A stretch of 64,000 bases of DNA from Desulfovibrio sp. (GTDB lineage Bacteria > Desulfobacterota > Desulfovibrionia > Desulfovibrionales > Desulfovibrionaceae): the NCBI GenBank assembly GCA_031272715.1, contig JAISTH010000005.1, forward strand, positions 1-64,000. Direction: 5' to 3'. Shown in pieces: positions 37,822-50,521 of the stretch. Numbering within the stretch: position 1 is the first letter of the stretch; the number at the start of each line of letters is the position of its first letter. The notes beneath the pieces were generated by a model, which made no database searches, was not told the origin of the DNA, and saw only the letters and a list, made by a program, of their open reading frames with translations. The translations under genes were made by a program, and so were the position numbers.

Positions 37822-39030
37822 TCAGGACGTCTGGGCTTCCATCTCCTGATGATACTCCACCACCCTGTCCCGCCCGGCCTTCTTGGCCTGGTACATGGCC
37901 TTGTCGGCCTTGTCGATGAGATCGGCCAGGGTCTCCGACTCGCCGGGCACTTCCGTGACGACCCCCATGCTGACCGTGAAGGAGAACGACGGGTAGTCGT
38001 CGAAGGTGGCGGCCCGAATGGAGCCCATCAGACGCCGCGTCAGGCGCAGCGCGTTCGCCGGGCTGACCCCCGTGGCCATGACCACGAACTCCTCCCCCCC
38101 GAAGCGACAGACCAGGTCCCCCGGCCGCACGCCGCTCTCGAGGACCTTCGCGAGCTTCACCAGCACCTCGTCCCCGAAGGCGTGGCCGTAGGTGTCGTTG
38201 ATCATCTTGAAGTGGTCGATGTCGATGAAGAGTATGGTGACCGTCTCCCCCTGCATCCGCTGCCGGTTGAAGGCCCTCGTGGCCACGCCCCGGAAGCTGT
38301 GCCGGTTGGAGACGCCCGTGAGGCTGTCCGTCGCGGCCATATGGGAGATGGCCTTCTCGATGTTCTCCCGCAGGACCAGCAGATAGGCCGTCAGTCCCGA
38401 GATCAGGACGAGGGTGAAGGCGAGGAAGGTCAGGCTCTGTATGTAGGAATGGGTCATCAGCTCGATGTTGTAGGAGATGGCGAAGAACCCCCTCGGCAGC
38501 ATCATGCAGGCGCAGAACAGGTAGAAGGCGCTCACCGCGCGCTTGAACTGGCTGACTCCGGGCGTGAAGAGTATCTTGATGTTGGGCAGCGCGAGGAAGG
38601 AGAAGAGGATGAGGGACGCCATCAGGACGAGCATCCTGCGGTCCGTGAAGTAGTAAGCGCCTATGTTGAACCCCGGCACGGCGAAGACCAGCACGCAGAG
38701 CATCAGGGTGTGGATGACCTCGCTGCGCTCCTCGAGGACGATCAGCATGGTCTTGCCTTCGAAATAGTAGCCCACGAACGCAATCGTGTTGGCCCCGTAT
38801 ATCGTCACGGGGTCCGGGAGGACCCCACGGTTGAAGAGCAGGAAGTAGCCCAGCATTTGAAGAAACTTGGCGACGATGTAGTACTGGGACAGCCGGCCGG
38901 ATTTCTGCGGGTCGGTGGAGAGATGGTAGGCGGCGATCAGGATGAGAATGCTCAGGTTGCCCCAGAACAGGACGGCCATCACGGTGCGTATGTCCAGTTC
39001 GAGCAGCGAGAGGAAGGTCCTGGTCAGCAT
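37822..39030 (-). CDS. Membrane diguanylate cyclase (GGDEF), paralogue 1
   Basis: Makes the second messenger c-di-GMP. The 402-aa protein has about seven membrane segments in its first 220 residues and a C-terminal GGDEF domain with GGEEF at about residues 311-315, [13 protein letters not shown] and the [16 protein letters not shown] segment; the active site looks intact. No clear RxxD inhibitory site precedes GGEEF (the sequence there is [13 protein letters not shown], so R..GD is present and may be an I-site variant). The ATG at 39030 has AGGAA upstream. It is a paralogue of the gene at 40871-42133, on the other side of the hemerythrin chemoreceptor gene. The sensed signal of the membrane part is unknown. 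Confidence 0.88.
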   Translation of the reverse strand: MLTRTFLSLLELDIRTVMAVLFWGNLSILILIAAYHLSTDPQKSGRLSQYYIVAKFLQMLGYFLLFNRGVLPDPVTIYGANTIAFVGYYFEGKTMLIVLEERSEVIHTLMLCVLVFAVPGFNIGAYYFTDRRMLVLMASLILFSFLALPNIKILFTPGVSQFKRAVSAFYLFCACMMLPRGFFAISYNIELMTHSYIQSLTFLAFTLVLISGLTAYLLVLRENIEKAISHMAATDSLTGVSNRHSFRGVATRAFNRQRMQGETVTILFIDIDHFKMINDTYGHAFGDEVLVKLAKVLESGVRPGDLVCRFGGEEFVVMATGVSPANALRLTRRLMGSIRAATFDDYPSFSFTVSMGVVTEVPGESETLADLIDKADKAMYQAKKAGRDRVVEYHQEMEAQTS

Positions 39031-39206
39031 GGGGTTCCTGGTTTCCCGAGGTTCTGGTTCAAGAGTTCGAAAAAGCCTATCTACTCTCCCCTGCCGATGG
39101 TGGCAATATTGGTCCGGAGCGTTTCCATCGGGAGAGACGAAACGGGAGCGCGTCTCGGCGGCTCTGCAGGCCATCGTCCCGACATTCGCCGACAGTGAGG
39201 ATTTCC

Positions 39207-40835
39207 ATGCTGTTCAACATGATCCTTGGCATGTTCGCCTTTGCGGCCGTCGTCATCGTGGCCGTGTTGACGGAAAGGCGATGGAGGGCCCGTCTGGAGG
39301 CCCTGGCGGGATACGCGCGCTCCCTCGTCGGGAACGCGGGCTCCCCGGATGGGACGGATAGGCCCCGGCTCCCCGCGGGGGGCGAGGCCGTGGCGAAGAG
39401 CCTTGACGAACTCGGGGCCGCCGTCGCGGGATGCCGTCTGCAGCTGGAGGAATGCGCCCGGCGGCGCCAGGAGCTGGAGGCGGCCGGGCAGGAGGCCGCC
39501 GCGGCCCTCGACGGCTGCAGGGCGGCCAGGGACGGGGTGGAGGCGCGCCTCGGCACCGTGGCCGAAAGGACCCGGGACACGTACGCCATGCTCTCCCGGA
39601 GCCTGCGGGACCTGTCCAGGATGGTGGCGGAGGTGGGGGACGGCATGGAGCGGCAGCGCTTCCACGTGGGGGACACCTCCACGGAGATGGACCGTCTCGC
39701 CGGGAGCGCCCGGGAGGTCACGCGGATCGTGCGGGACGCCCTCTCCCTCGCCGACGAGTCCCGGGAGAGGGCCCATGCCGGGGCCGACGAGCTGCGCCGG
39801 ACCGTCGGCGACCTGGACGCGGTCAAGGCCAACACCCTGACCCTTCGCGAAGACATGGCGAGGATGACCGAACGGACCCGGAACATCAACGAGGTTCTGG
39901 ACGTCATCGGCGAGGTGGCGGACCAGACGAACCTGCTGGCCCTCAACGCGGCCATCGAGGCGGCAAGGGCCGGGGAGGCCGGCAAGGGCTTCGCCGTGGT
40001 GGCGGACGAGGTGCGCAAGCTCGCCGAGAAGACCGCCAACGCCACCGTCGACGTGAAGCGGGCCCTGGACGGCATAGCGGAGAGCGCGAAGGAGAACATG
40101 CAGGCCGTGGAGAAGGCGGCCGACCTGGTCGTCCAGTGCGCGGAGCGCGCGACCCGCGCGTGCGGCGCCATGGACGGCATCGTCTCGGACATGGACGACA
40201 CCACGGAGCGTCTGGGGGGGATATCCGCGGCGGTGGACGCCGACATGCAGGGGAACGAGCGCATCCGGTCCTCCCTGGGGGACATCTCCCACGTGGCGGC
40301 GGGCACGGCGGACAGCATGCAGGACTTCACGGGGGAACTCGTCGACATCGCCGACCGGATGAAGGTGCTGGACCGGATATCCCACGTGGCGGGCGGCGAG
40401 GGAGGGGACGTGGACGAGCCGGACATGCTGCCCTGGACCCGGGACCTTGAGACGGGCATCCCCCTCATCGACAACCAGCACCGCATGCTCTGCGCGTACA
40501 TCGACGCCCTCGCCCGGGCCGTGCGCCGGGGGAGTCCCATGGAGGACATCCGGGACATCGTGGCAAATCTCAAAGGCTACGCCGCGAGCCACTTCAGCAC
40601 GGAGGAGCGCTACTTCACCCGGACATCATACCCGGAGGCGGCGAAGCACGTCGAGACGCACAAGCGCTTCGTGGCGAAGGTCGCGGCGGTGGAGGCCGAT
40701 CTCGGCCGTCCGGGATCCTGGGTGGGGCCGGATCTGCTGGAGTTCCTGAAGGACTGGCTCCAGAACCACATCCGCGTCACCGACCACCAGTACGCGCCGT
40801 TCGTGAAGGCATTCCTGGACGCGAGGCGGTCCTAG
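39207..40835 (+). CDS. Chemoreceptor with C-terminal hemerythrin domain (DcrH-like)
   Basis: A 542-aa methyl-accepting protein. One N-terminal membrane segment (about residues 2-22) is followed by a charged helical region, the signalling hairpin with [20 protein letters not shown] (about 235-254), and a C-terminal hemerythrin domain (about 405-540). The diiron ligands are recognisable: H in IDNQH, HFSTE, HVETH and HIRVTD. This order (receptor, then hemerythrin) is that of DcrH of Desulfovibrio vulgaris, an oxygen-sensing receptor, though DcrH has a periplasmic domain that is absent here. The ATG at 39207 has GAGG six bases upstream. It is divergent from the first diguanylate cyclase gene and convergent with the second. 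Confidence 0.9.
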   Translation: MLFNMILGMFAFAAVVIVAVLTERRWRARLEALAGYARSLVGNAGSPDGTDRPRLPAGGEAVAKSLDELGAAVAGCRLQLEECARRRQELEAAGQEAAAALDGCRAARDGVEARLGTVAERTRDTYAMLSRSLRDLSRMVAEVGDGMERQRFHVGDTSTEMDRLAGSAREVTRIVRDALSLADESRERAHAGADELRRTVGDLDAVKANTLTLREDMARMTERTRNINEVLDVIGEVADQTNLLALNAAIEAARAGEAGKGFAVVADEVRKLAEKTANATVDVKRALDGIAESAKENMQAVEKAADLVVQCAERATRACGAMDGIVSDMDDTTERLGGISAAVDADMQGNERIRSSLGDISHVAAGTADSMQDFTGELVDIADRMKVLDRISHVAGGEGGDVDEPDMLPWTRDLETGIPLIDNQHRMLCAYIDALARAVRRGSPMEDIRDIVANLKGYAASHFSTEERYFTRTSYPEAAKHVETHKRFVAKVAAVEADLGRPGSWVGPDLLEFLKDWLQNHIRVTDHQYAPFVKAFLDARRS

Positions 40836-40870
40836 GGGAAGGCGGCTCCCGGCCCCCTCCCCGAGGCCCT

Positions 40871-42133
40871 TCAGCCCGCCGGCGCCGGCGCCGCAGCCGG
40901 CGGCACGCCCCCCATCGCCCCGGCCCCTCCCACGATCAGGCACCGGTCCGCCCGATAGGCCACGATGACGTTGCGGCCCGCGGCCTTCGCCCGGTACATG
41001 GCCACGTCCCCCCGTTCGATGAAGTCCGCGAGGGTGTCGTTTCCGACAGGAGTGTCGCAGACCAGACCGATGCTCACGCTGAAGCGGAAGCTCGGATCCT
41101 CCACGAAGCGCAGCGACTCCACCGTCTCCTTGATGCGCCGCGCCGTCCGGATCGTCGCAAGTTCGTCCAGTTCCGCGGCAAGGACAAGGAATTCCTCACC
41201 GCCATACCGGCATATCAGGTCGTCGGGCCGCACGGACTCTCGCAATGTCTCCGCCAGTTTCATCAACACCTCGTCGCCGAAGGCGTGACCGTAGGAGTCA
41301 TTGATCTTCTTGAAGAAATCAATGTCTATGAAAAGGATGCTGACAGTCCCATGACTGAAATTCTGTCGGTTGAACACCCTCGTCGCAACATCGAAGAAAC
41401 TGTGTCTGTTTGATATTCCCGTAAGGCTATCCGTGGTTGCGAGCTTTTCTATGAGTCTTGCGGCATTTTCCCTTATAATCAGAAGATAGGCCATCAGACC
41501 GCAGGCGAGAACTACTATTAAAGTAAGATATGTCAGGCTCTGAGTATACATAACAGTAGTCATAGAGGAATCATCATACAATGCCAGTATTCCCCGAGGG
41601 AGCATCAGTGACGCGAAGCAGAAATATAGCACAGTGACACATTTCTTGAACAACGGTACGTTTTTCTGAGTAAACAAAGTGCAACTTGGGATCATGAAGA
41701 AGAAGCACAAATATAATGACACTATTAACGTCTCGACTCGTTCGTCATTAATATATATTTCCGATAAAACAAATATTACAACAGTGCTCAAGAATATGCT
41801 GAATAGCGCATAGCCAAGCACTTTATTCTTCTCGTCCATGATATACAGCATGGACATCGCTTCCAAGTAATATCCAGCGAAAAACGAGAAATACCCAAAA
41901 TATACAATTTTGGTATTTTCATAGACATAATAACTATGAAGGTAGAAATACGCCAGTATTTGGAATACCTTCGCAAGGATATAGTAATAGGAGAGTTTTG
42001 TCAGAGTATCTCTCACACTCAGGTGATGATACGTCGTTAGGAGGATGAGGGTACTTGCATTTCCCCAGAACAGCAGTGCAAGCAGTGTCTGGGAGTCAAG
42101 ATGTGTGAGAGGGATGGAACTTAAAGGGAGCAT
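40871..42133 (-). CDS. Membrane diguanylate cyclase (GGDEF), paralogue 2, mosaic composition
   Basis: About 420 aa with the same plan as the 37822-39030 product: seven membrane segments then a GGDEF domain with GGEEF at about residues 311-315 and IDIDFFKKINDSYGHAFGD. The first 270 codons or so (from about 41320 to 42133) are clearly AT-rich while the remaining C-terminal codons are GC-rich like the host. The start is uncertain: a TTG at 42145 is also in frame; I took ATG 42133. The C-terminus ends in an Ala/Pro-rich tail. It converges with the hemerythrin receptor gene, 35 bases apart. Confidence 0.85.
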   Translation of the reverse strand: MLPLSSIPLTHLDSQTLLALLFWGNASTLILLTTYHHLSVRDTLTKLSYYYILAKVFQILAYFYLHSYYVYENTKIVYFGYFSFFAGYYLEAMSMLYIMDEKNKVLGYALFSIFLSTVVIFVLSEIYINDERVETLIVSLYLCFFFMIPSCTLFTQKNVPLFKKCVTVLYFCFASLMLPRGILALYDDSSMTTVMYTQSLTYLTLIVVLACGLMAYLLIIRENAARLIEKLATTDSLTGISNRHSFFDVATRVFNRQNFSHGTVSILFIDIDFFKKINDSYGHAFGDEVLMKLAETLRESVRPDDLICRYGGEEFLVLAAELDELATIRTARRIKETVESLRFVEDPSFRFSVSIGLVCDTPVGNDTLADFIERGDVAMYRAKAAGRNVIVAYRADRCLIVGGAGAMGGVPPAAAPAPAG

Positions 42134-42193
42134 GACTTCATCCAAAAATTCGTGCGCTCTGAAGTTGTCGCAATACCTTCATGACAATAGGCT

Positions 42194-43228
42194 TCACGAT
42201 GCGCACAGACAATCATACTTCGACACCAGATGCAGGAAGAACTGCCGGTACGGTTCGAACTCCTCCGGCATTTCGGCCACGATCATGGCATAGGCCGCAC
42301 GGACGAACCGTCTGCGTTCGGGCAGCGAAGCCAGACGCAGTCCGTGGGCGCCCTTCTGCAGGAGCGCCGCAAGCACGGCCTCGATCTGCACGGCCCTGAC
42401 CTGCGCGGTATGGAGCCGCGCGACCTTGGCCAGCCCCGCCGACGCCACCTCGGCAAGCCGCCTGGGGGATGCCAGCCACTGGCGGACCGTGGCCGCGGCG
42501 CCCTCCGCGTCCCCCTTCCCGTAGGGCGGCAGCACCTCCTCCCCCAGGACGAAAAGGTCCCCGATCCCGTGCAGGGGGCTGTCCGTGAGCAGGGCCGCCC
42601 CGCATCCCATCGCCTCGAAGCAGCGATAGTTGACCTCCCCGACGGCGGTCTGGTTGAGCACGATCCGCGCCCGGGCGAAGACGGGCTCGTACGCCCCCTG
42701 ACGGACGAGAAGGGGGTGGAGACGCCGGAACGCCTTGAGAAAGGGCAGCCGCCCGGGGATGTTCCTGGGGGCCAGGGTTCCCACGAAGGCCACCGGCACG
42801 TCCCTTCCGGCCAGCCATCTCTCCGGGGCGGCGGACTCCGTGGCGGTCTTGCAGAAGAGAGGCAGCCAGACCGCCGGGACGCCCTCCTCCTCGAACATGG
42901 AAAGGAAGTCGCGCTGGGCGACGCACACATGGTCGTAGGCGTGGGAGAAGGGGACATGCCAGGGATTGCAGAACGTGTCGATGCTGTAGAAGATCGAGGG
43001 ACAGGGGATCTCCTCCACCCCGTCCACGCAGGGGATGTTGCCGTCGTCCACGTGGATCAGGCCGTCGGGAACGAAGGAACGGGACGCCATGCGCTCCCGC
43101 AGGGCATCCATCGTGACCGGATTCGGCAGCGGAACGTCCGCGTCCGGCGATCCCGTCGTGAGGACGTCGTGTCCCAGGCGGCGCAGAAAGGGGGCCAATC
43201 CGCCGCCTCCAAGCATGACGATGCGCAT
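42194..43228 (-). CDS. Glycosyltransferase, CgeB/YkvP-like
   Basis: A 344-aa protein with the fold of GT-B enzymes. It starts MRIVMLGGGG, a nucleotide-sugar transferase-like N-terminal strand, and the C-terminal half has RARIVLNQTAVGEVNYRCFEAMGCGAALLTD, which is the CgeB-like block that holds the donor-binding glutamate. The ATG at 43228 has GGAGGGG just upstream. The substrate is unknown. A surface polysaccharide or flagellin glycosylation role is plausible, because flagellar genes lie within the same window, but the two loci are 13 kb apart. Confidence 0.8.
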   Translation of the reverse strand: MRIVMLGGGGLAPFLRRLGHDVLTTGSPDADVPLPNPVTMDALRERMASRSFVPDGLIHVDDGNIPCVDGVEEIPCPSIFYSIDTFCNPWHVPFSHAYDHVCVAQRDFLSMFEEEGVPAVWLPLFCKTATESAAPERWLAGRDVPVAFVGTLAPRNIPGRLPFLKAFRRLHPLLVRQGAYEPVFARARIVLNQTAVGEVNYRCFEAMGCGAALLTDSPLHGIGDLFVLGEEVLPPYGKGDAEGAAATVRQWLASPRRLAEVASAGLAKVARLHTAQVRAVQIEAVLAALLQKGAHGLRLASLPERRRFVRAAYAMIVAEMPEEFEPYRQFFLHLVSKYDCLCAS

Positions 43229-43385
43229 ACCCCTCCCCGTTCATCGTCGTCGACGCCTCTCGACGTCCCCATAGCCTACAGCGTCCGCGGGGCCTTGTCA
43301 TGCCCCGGTCCGCCCACGATCGATTTTCGTCGCCCGGCGGCCCGGGAGGCGCCATCTCCCGCACCTCCCCCCCGCAAGACGCGAC

Positions 43386-43413
43386 GCGGGTGCGCCCGCG
43401 AAGGCGCACCCGC
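43386..43413 (-). terminator. Hairpin after the PilZ chemoreceptor gene
   Basis: GCGGGTGCGCC (43386-43396) pairs perfectly with GGCGCACCCGC (43403-43413) around a six-base loop. It lies between the chemoreceptor stop and the glycosyltransferase start on the minus strand. No T run. Confidence 0.55.
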
Positions 43414-43504
43414 ATCCTCCGGCCCCGATGCCGGAAACGTTCCGTCTTTTCACGGCGCCGCCCACGCGGGCGGGCCAAGCGGGCCGCCCGCGGCGGCCGC
43501 GGTC

Positions 43505-46126
43505 TCACCAGCTGTCCGAGATGCCGTGGGTGAAGACGCCGGCGAGTTCGGACTGGTTCAAGTTCTGGTCGAACTCCACTCCGTTGAAGAGCCCGTCCTG
43601 CCAGGCGAGACGGCCCTTCCTGCCGTCCAGCACCTTGCCCAGGGGCGGGTCGGCCTTCACGATCCTGACCTGGGGCATCTTCCCTTCCTCGAAGGCCGCA
43701 ATGCGTCCCTCCACGTTCATGCCGGACACGCTGATGTCCCGCACGTTCATCTGCTGCGGCTGGGACGCCAGGCCTTCGATGACCACCGCACAAGGGCTGT
43801 CCAGCGTGTATCGCTCGTGGTGCCGCCTGTCGGCGCCCATGCCGTCGATCATCTGCTTGAGCCCCTGGGACAGGCTCGAGAGCTCCTCGACGAAGGTCTC
43901 GGACGTCGCCATGTTCTGGGTCGTCCGCTGCGAGTGCTCCACCATCTGCTGCATCTCCCCGGCCAGGCTCGCGCCGGTGCGGGCCTGTTCGGACGCGTCC
44001 TCGGAGATGCCCTGGACGGCCATGGCGGCGCTGTCGGCGATCTGCACGATGGCGGACAGGCTCTCCCCGGATTTCTTGGCCAGTTCCGTGGCAGCCAGGG
44101 ACAGCTTCATCGTCTCGTCGGTCATCTTCTTCCCGGTCTCCACCTCGGTCTGGAGCTCCTCCACGGACCTGTTCACCTCTTCGGTGGCCTGCATGGTCTT
44201 CTCGGCCAGCTTGCGCACCTCGTCGGCCACGACGGCGAAGCCCCTGCCCGCCTCGCCGGCCCTGGCGGCCTCGATGGCGGCGTTCAGCGCCAGCAGGTTG
44301 GTCTGGTCCGCGACGTCCTTGATGAGCTCGACGATGGCGTTGATGCCGTCCGTGCGCTTGCTCAGTTCCTGGATCGCGGCCTCGGTGCGCTTGGCGCACT
44401 CCGCCACGTGGTCGATGTTCGTCACGGTCTCGGTGACGATCCGGCTGCCCTCCTCGGCCCGCTGCCTGGTGGTCTTCGAGTCTTCGGCGGTCTGGTTGGC
44501 CTTCATGGCCAACTGTTCCAGCGTGGCGCTCATGACGCCCACGCTCTCCCTGACCCTGGTGGAACCCTCCTCCTGGGCGATGGCGCTCTGGCGCGTCGTG
44601 TGAAGCTGTTCGGACAGCCGCTGGAAGGCGTCCGCCTGCTGCCGGGAGACGTTGTGGGCCTGCTTGATGGACGCCGTGATCCGCTCGTTCAGGGCCATGA
44701 TCCGCTCCTGCTGCGTGCGTATCTCGGTCTCGTCCACGATGAACATGCAGGCGCCGATGACCTCGCCGTGGAGATTCGTGAGGGTGGAGGCGCTGATGCG
44801 CACCGACACCTTCACGCCTTGGGCGTTGAGACGGGAGGCCGTGTGGTTCACCAAAGGCTCCTTGGTCTCCAGCACGTGGTCGATGGGGGTCTTGGCGCCG
44901 GCGCTGCCCACGAGCACCTCGCCGGAAGTCCTGCCAAGGTAGTCCTCGGGTCTGCCGGACCTGCCCCAGAGATCGAGCAGATGCCTGTTGACGAAGATGA
45001 CCTTGCCGCCGACGTCCACCACGACGAAGGGCATGACGATGCCCATTTCCAGGGACTGGGCGAAGCCGACGCGGGCCTCCAGCTGGCCGATCATCTGCTG
45101 GAACGTCCGGGAAAGCTGTCCGACCTCGTCCTTGGCATTGCTCGCGACCTGCTGCTGGAAGTCCCCCGCGATCACGGCTTCCGCGCCCTTCTCGAGCTTG
45201 CGCAGCGGACCCACGATCCCCCTGACCACGAAGATCGCCGGAACGACCATCACGAGACAGGCGAGCAGGCCGACGCCCAGGAAGAATAACAGATTCTCTC
45301 TCTGGGCGGCCACGAGGGCGTCCGTGGGCTGCCCGGCGAAGAAGATCCCCCCGATCTTCCCCGTGGCGTCGCGCCACGGCCAGTACACCGTCTTGTACAT
45401 CTTGCCCAGGATGGGGGACTCGGCGAACACCGTCTCCCCCCTCTGCAGAACGGCGTCGCGTATCGCCACGTTGGTCAGCTTGGTCCCCACGGCGGGCTTG
45501 CCGTCCTTGCCCATGATGGTGGTGGACACCCGCTCGTCGCCGAGGAAGATCGTGCATTCAAGGCCGAAGACCTTCTTGATGGAAGCAACGAAGCGTCCCT
45601 TGGACAGGTCTCTGCCGAGAATGACGCAGCCCACGATCTTGCCTTCGTGGAAGACGGGCACGCTGCAGGACATGTTCAGCTTGATGAGCTTGCCACCTTC
45701 GAGGCCGATGGTGCGCTTGCCCTCCTTGAGGGCCACTTCCACGTTCCTGCTCTTGCGGACATCGCCGAACTGGTCCGGAAGGTGGGCCCGGAGCAGCACG
45801 GTCGCCGTGGAGTCCAGCACCGTCACCAGGTCGATGAACCTGCCCCGCATGTACGCGTTGGCCAGATCCCGGATGGTCGCGTCGTCCTTCTTCGCGACGG
45901 CTTCGCCCAAGACGTGGTCCTTCTCCAGAAGGGCGCCCAGACTGTCGAAACCGTCCAGGAGTCCCGCGATCTCGCCGTCGACGGACACCTTGGCCGAGGT
46001 CAGGGTCTCCGTGGCGCCGTTCTCGTCGAGGGTGATGAGCGTGTAGTTCGCCACCACCTCCAGGGCCATGCATGTGCCCAGAATACAACCTATGATCAGA
46101 AGGATCAGTTTCTTTCCTATAGTCAT
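43505..46126 (-). CDS. Chemoreceptor with Cache, HAMP, PAS and C-terminal PilZ domains
   Basis: An 873-aa membrane receptor. An N-terminal membrane segment (about residues 7-27) is followed by a periplasmic single Cache-like domain (about 35-280, with [20 protein letters not shown]), a second membrane segment (about 283-305), HAMP (about 308-360), PAS (about 370-490), and the cytoplasmic signalling hairpin with [20 protein letters not shown] (about 600-620). The last 110 residues are a PilZ domain: RRHHERY near residue 765 and [11 protein letters not shown] give the RxxxR-like and D/NxSxxG motifs that bind c-di-GMP. The ATG at 46126 has GAGAGG eight bases upstream; a GTG three codons earlier is possible. 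Such fusion would let c-di-GMP tune chemotaxis directly. Confidence 0.88.
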   Translation of the reverse strand: MTIGKKLILLIIGCILGTCMALEVVANYTLITLDENGATETLTSAKVSVDGEIAGLLDGFDSLGALLEKDHVLGEAVAKKDDATIRDLANAYMRGRFIDLVTVLDSTATVLLRAHLPDQFGDVRKSRNVEVALKEGKRTIGLEGGKLIKLNMSCSVPVFHEGKIVGCVILGRDLSKGRFVASIKKVFGLECTIFLGDERVSTTIMGKDGKPAVGTKLTNVAIRDAVLQRGETVFAESPILGKMYKTVYWPWRDATGKIGGIFFAGQPTDALVAAQRENLLFFLGVGLLACLVMVVPAIFVVRGIVGPLRKLEKGAEAVIAGDFQQQVASNAKDEVGQLSRTFQQMIGQLEARVGFAQSLEMGIVMPFVVVDVGGKVIFVNRHLLDLWGRSGRPEDYLGRTSGEVLVGSAGAKTPIDHVLETKEPLVNHTASRLNAQGVKVSVRISASTLTNLHGEVIGACMFIVDETEIRTQQERIMALNERITASIKQAHNVSRQQADAFQRLSEQLHTTRQSAIAQEEGSTRVRESVGVMSATLEQLAMKANQTAEDSKTTRQRAEEGSRIVTETVTNIDHVAECAKRTEAAIQELSKRTDGINAIVELIKDVADQTNLLALNAAIEAARAGEAGRGFAVVADEVRKLAEKTMQATEEVNRSVEELQTEVETGKKMTDETMKLSLAATELAKKSGESLSAIVQIADSAAMAVQGISEDASEQARTGASLAGEMQQMVEHSQRTTQNMATSETFVEELSSLSQGLKQMIDGMGADRRHHERYTLDSPCAVVIEGLASQPQQMNVRDISVSGMNVEGRIAAFEEGKMPQVRIVKADPPLGKVLDGRKGRLAWQDGLFNGVEFDQNLNQSELAGVFTHGISDSW

Positions 46127-46502
46127 ATGCAGCACCTCTCTGGATCGCGGATGCCTGGGGGGTTATGCCGACGCGGTCGCGTTCCGAGTCGGAAAGGGGA
46201 TGCACGGGGGGGATGATCCCATGGACCGTTCCCGGCGTCGTCCGGCATCGATATTATCGGTCGGTTCGACAAAAAGGTGTAGGGGTGGTTCGCCTCTTCC
46301 TGAATCAATATCACAATTTCGCCGTCCAGTCCGCGTTCAGGGCCAGAAAAAGGCTTGCCCACGGACGGGATATCGGGTACTGAGCAGGTGCCGAGGCGCC
46401 GTCACGGTTCCGGGACCGCGCCAGGCCGCAGGACTCCCGTGGACGACGACGGTCCAGGCCGTTGGGCCTGTCGCCGCCGGCAGCATCCCCCGCCGCGATG
46501 CC
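46127..46502. other. Divergent intergenic region, chemoreceptor to hybrid kinase
   Basis: About 375 bases. The plus strand holds the shared motif at 46263-46282. An open frame continues upstream of the kinase start through this region without protein character. Confidence 0.5.
46263..46282 (+). promoter_or_regulatory. Shared upstream motif, site before the hybrid kinase
   Basis: GGTTCGACAAAAAGGTGTAG, matching the site before the second 140-aa gene (27996-28015) at 18 of 20 bases, and followed in both cases by GGG and a TTCGCC a few bases later. It may be an operator shared by these genes. Confidence 0.45.
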
Positions 46503-49331
<2,829 letters not shown>

Positions 49332-49341
49332 CGGAGCCGCC

Positions 49342-50010
49342 ATGGAAACCTCCGGACGATACGACGGCTTCCGCGTCCTGCTGGCCGACGACACCCCCTT
49401 CAGCCTGGAGGTGGCCAGGACCCTGCTGCGCAAGCTGGGGGTCGACCTCGACGCGGTCACGGACGGCAAGGAGTGCCTGGATGCGTATCTGGCCGGGCAC
49501 TACGACCTCGTCCTGATGGACGTCCTGATGCCGGAGATGGACGGTCTCGAGGCCACGCGCCGGATCCGGGGAAGCGGCAGGCCCGACGCCTCCTCCGTCG
49601 CCATCGTGGCGATGACCGGAAACACCGGCGCCGACGAGGTTGCCGCATGCATCGCGGCGGGAATGGACGACCACATCGCGAAGCCCGTGACGCCGGCGTC
49701 CCTGCAGGCGATGCTGGATCGCCACCTGAAGCGGAAGCCGGTCCCTTGCCCGACGGCGCCCCGTGGCGTAGAGTGCCGGGACACGCCGCCATCGACGGGA
49801 GGGACGGGCATGGAAAACAACGGTCAGGACAGGAGCGCGAAGGCGAAGGCCATCATCGAGCGGCTGCGGATGCTGGACAGGATGTCCATCCGGCCGCTGC
49901 GGACCATCGCCTGCGGACGCGGGACGGATCTGGACATCCGCAAGCTCAACGGCATAGAGGACGAAATCCAGCATCTGCGCAAGGCCCTGCTGCAGCTCCA
50001 GGAAGACTGA
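49342..50010 (+). CDS. Response regulator with a helical C-terminal region
   Basis: A 222-aa protein, almost surely the partner of the hybrid kinase. Residues 8-130 are a receiver domain: ADD near residue 15, phospho-Asp in LVLMDVLMPEMDG at about residue 60, a T in AMTGNTGADEV and the lysine in HIAKPV. The last 65 residues, after a short linker, are charged and helical (AKAKAIIERLRMLDRM and later IRKLNGIEDEIQHLRKALLQLQ); no DNA-binding or enzyme domain is visible. ATG 49342 was chosen because CGGAG lies five bases upstream; ATG 49300 in the same frame overlaps the kinase gene. Confidence 0.88.
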   Translation: METSGRYDGFRVLLADDTPFSLEVARTLLRKLGVDLDAVTDGKECLDAYLAGHYDLVLMDVLMPEMDGLEATRRIRGSGRPDASSVAIVAMTGNTGADEVAACIAAGMDDHIAKPVTPASLQAMLDRHLKRKPVPCPTAPRGVECRDTPPSTGGTGMENNGQDRSAKAKAIIERLRMLDRMSIRPLRTIACGRGTDLDIRKLNGIEDEIQHLRKALLQLQED

Positions 50011-50044
50011 CCTTCGCCTCGGCCGCCGGGGAACGGCGGCGGGG

Positions 50045-50165
50045 CGGAGACCCTCCCGAAGGCGGAGACCCTCCCGAAGACGCGGGCCCATCCCGAAAAC
50101 GGTCCCTCCCTCCCGAAAACGGCTCCCTCCCGAAAACGGCCCCCCTCCCGAAAACGGGGGAGGGC
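50045..50165 (+). repeat. Tandem degenerate repeats of CCTCCCGAAAACGG
   Basis: At least six copies of CCCGAA in 120 bases: two in GGAGACCCTCCCGAAG context and four in a CCCGAAAACGG context, most preceded by CCCTC, spaced 15 to 22 bases. One more copy, CCTCCCGAAAACGC, lies near 50326. Confidence 0.65.
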
Positions 50166-50456
50166 CGATGCGCCTTCCTCCCGATCCCGGACCCGGACCA
50201 CCCGGGACATTCACGAACCCCGTCCCCGGGGCGCATGCCATCCCATCCCCGCGATCCCGGCGTCCGCGCGATCCCGGCCGACCTCGCGCCGCCCGTCAAG
50301 CGGCGCGCGCCAGTCGGCGACGCCTCCCGAAAACGCCAACGGGTTCGCCCTCACCACGACGGCAGGTTCGCCTCCCTCCCACGGCAGGCGGCCCTTCGGG
50401 AAACGGCCCCGCCGGCGCCAAACGGGGCGCGGGCCCGCCGCTCCCGGCCGCCGGAC

Positions 50457-50491
50457 AAAAAAGAAGGAACAGCAAAGGGATTTGCTGTTCC
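50457..50491 (-). terminator. Rho-independent terminator of the HU gene
   Basis: On the minus strand GGAACAGCAAA, loop TCCC, TTTGCTGTTCC, then TTCTTTTTTG. Stem of eleven perfect pairs, about 30 bases after the stop. Confidence 0.9.
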
Positions 50492-50521
50492 TCCGACCCA
50501 GAAGCTCGGGGCGACACGGAC

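Larger units (their letters stand above)
50011..50521. other. Intergenic region with CCCGAAAACGG repeats and the HU terminator
   Basis: No supported gene in 510 bases. The left part is a repeat array (50045-50165). The HU terminator is at 50457-50491. Confidence 0.55.

Noticed and set aside
50045..50165. CRISPR array
   Set aside because: Repeats are short (about 14 bases), degenerate and irregularly spaced, spacers of proper length are missing and there are no cas genes.
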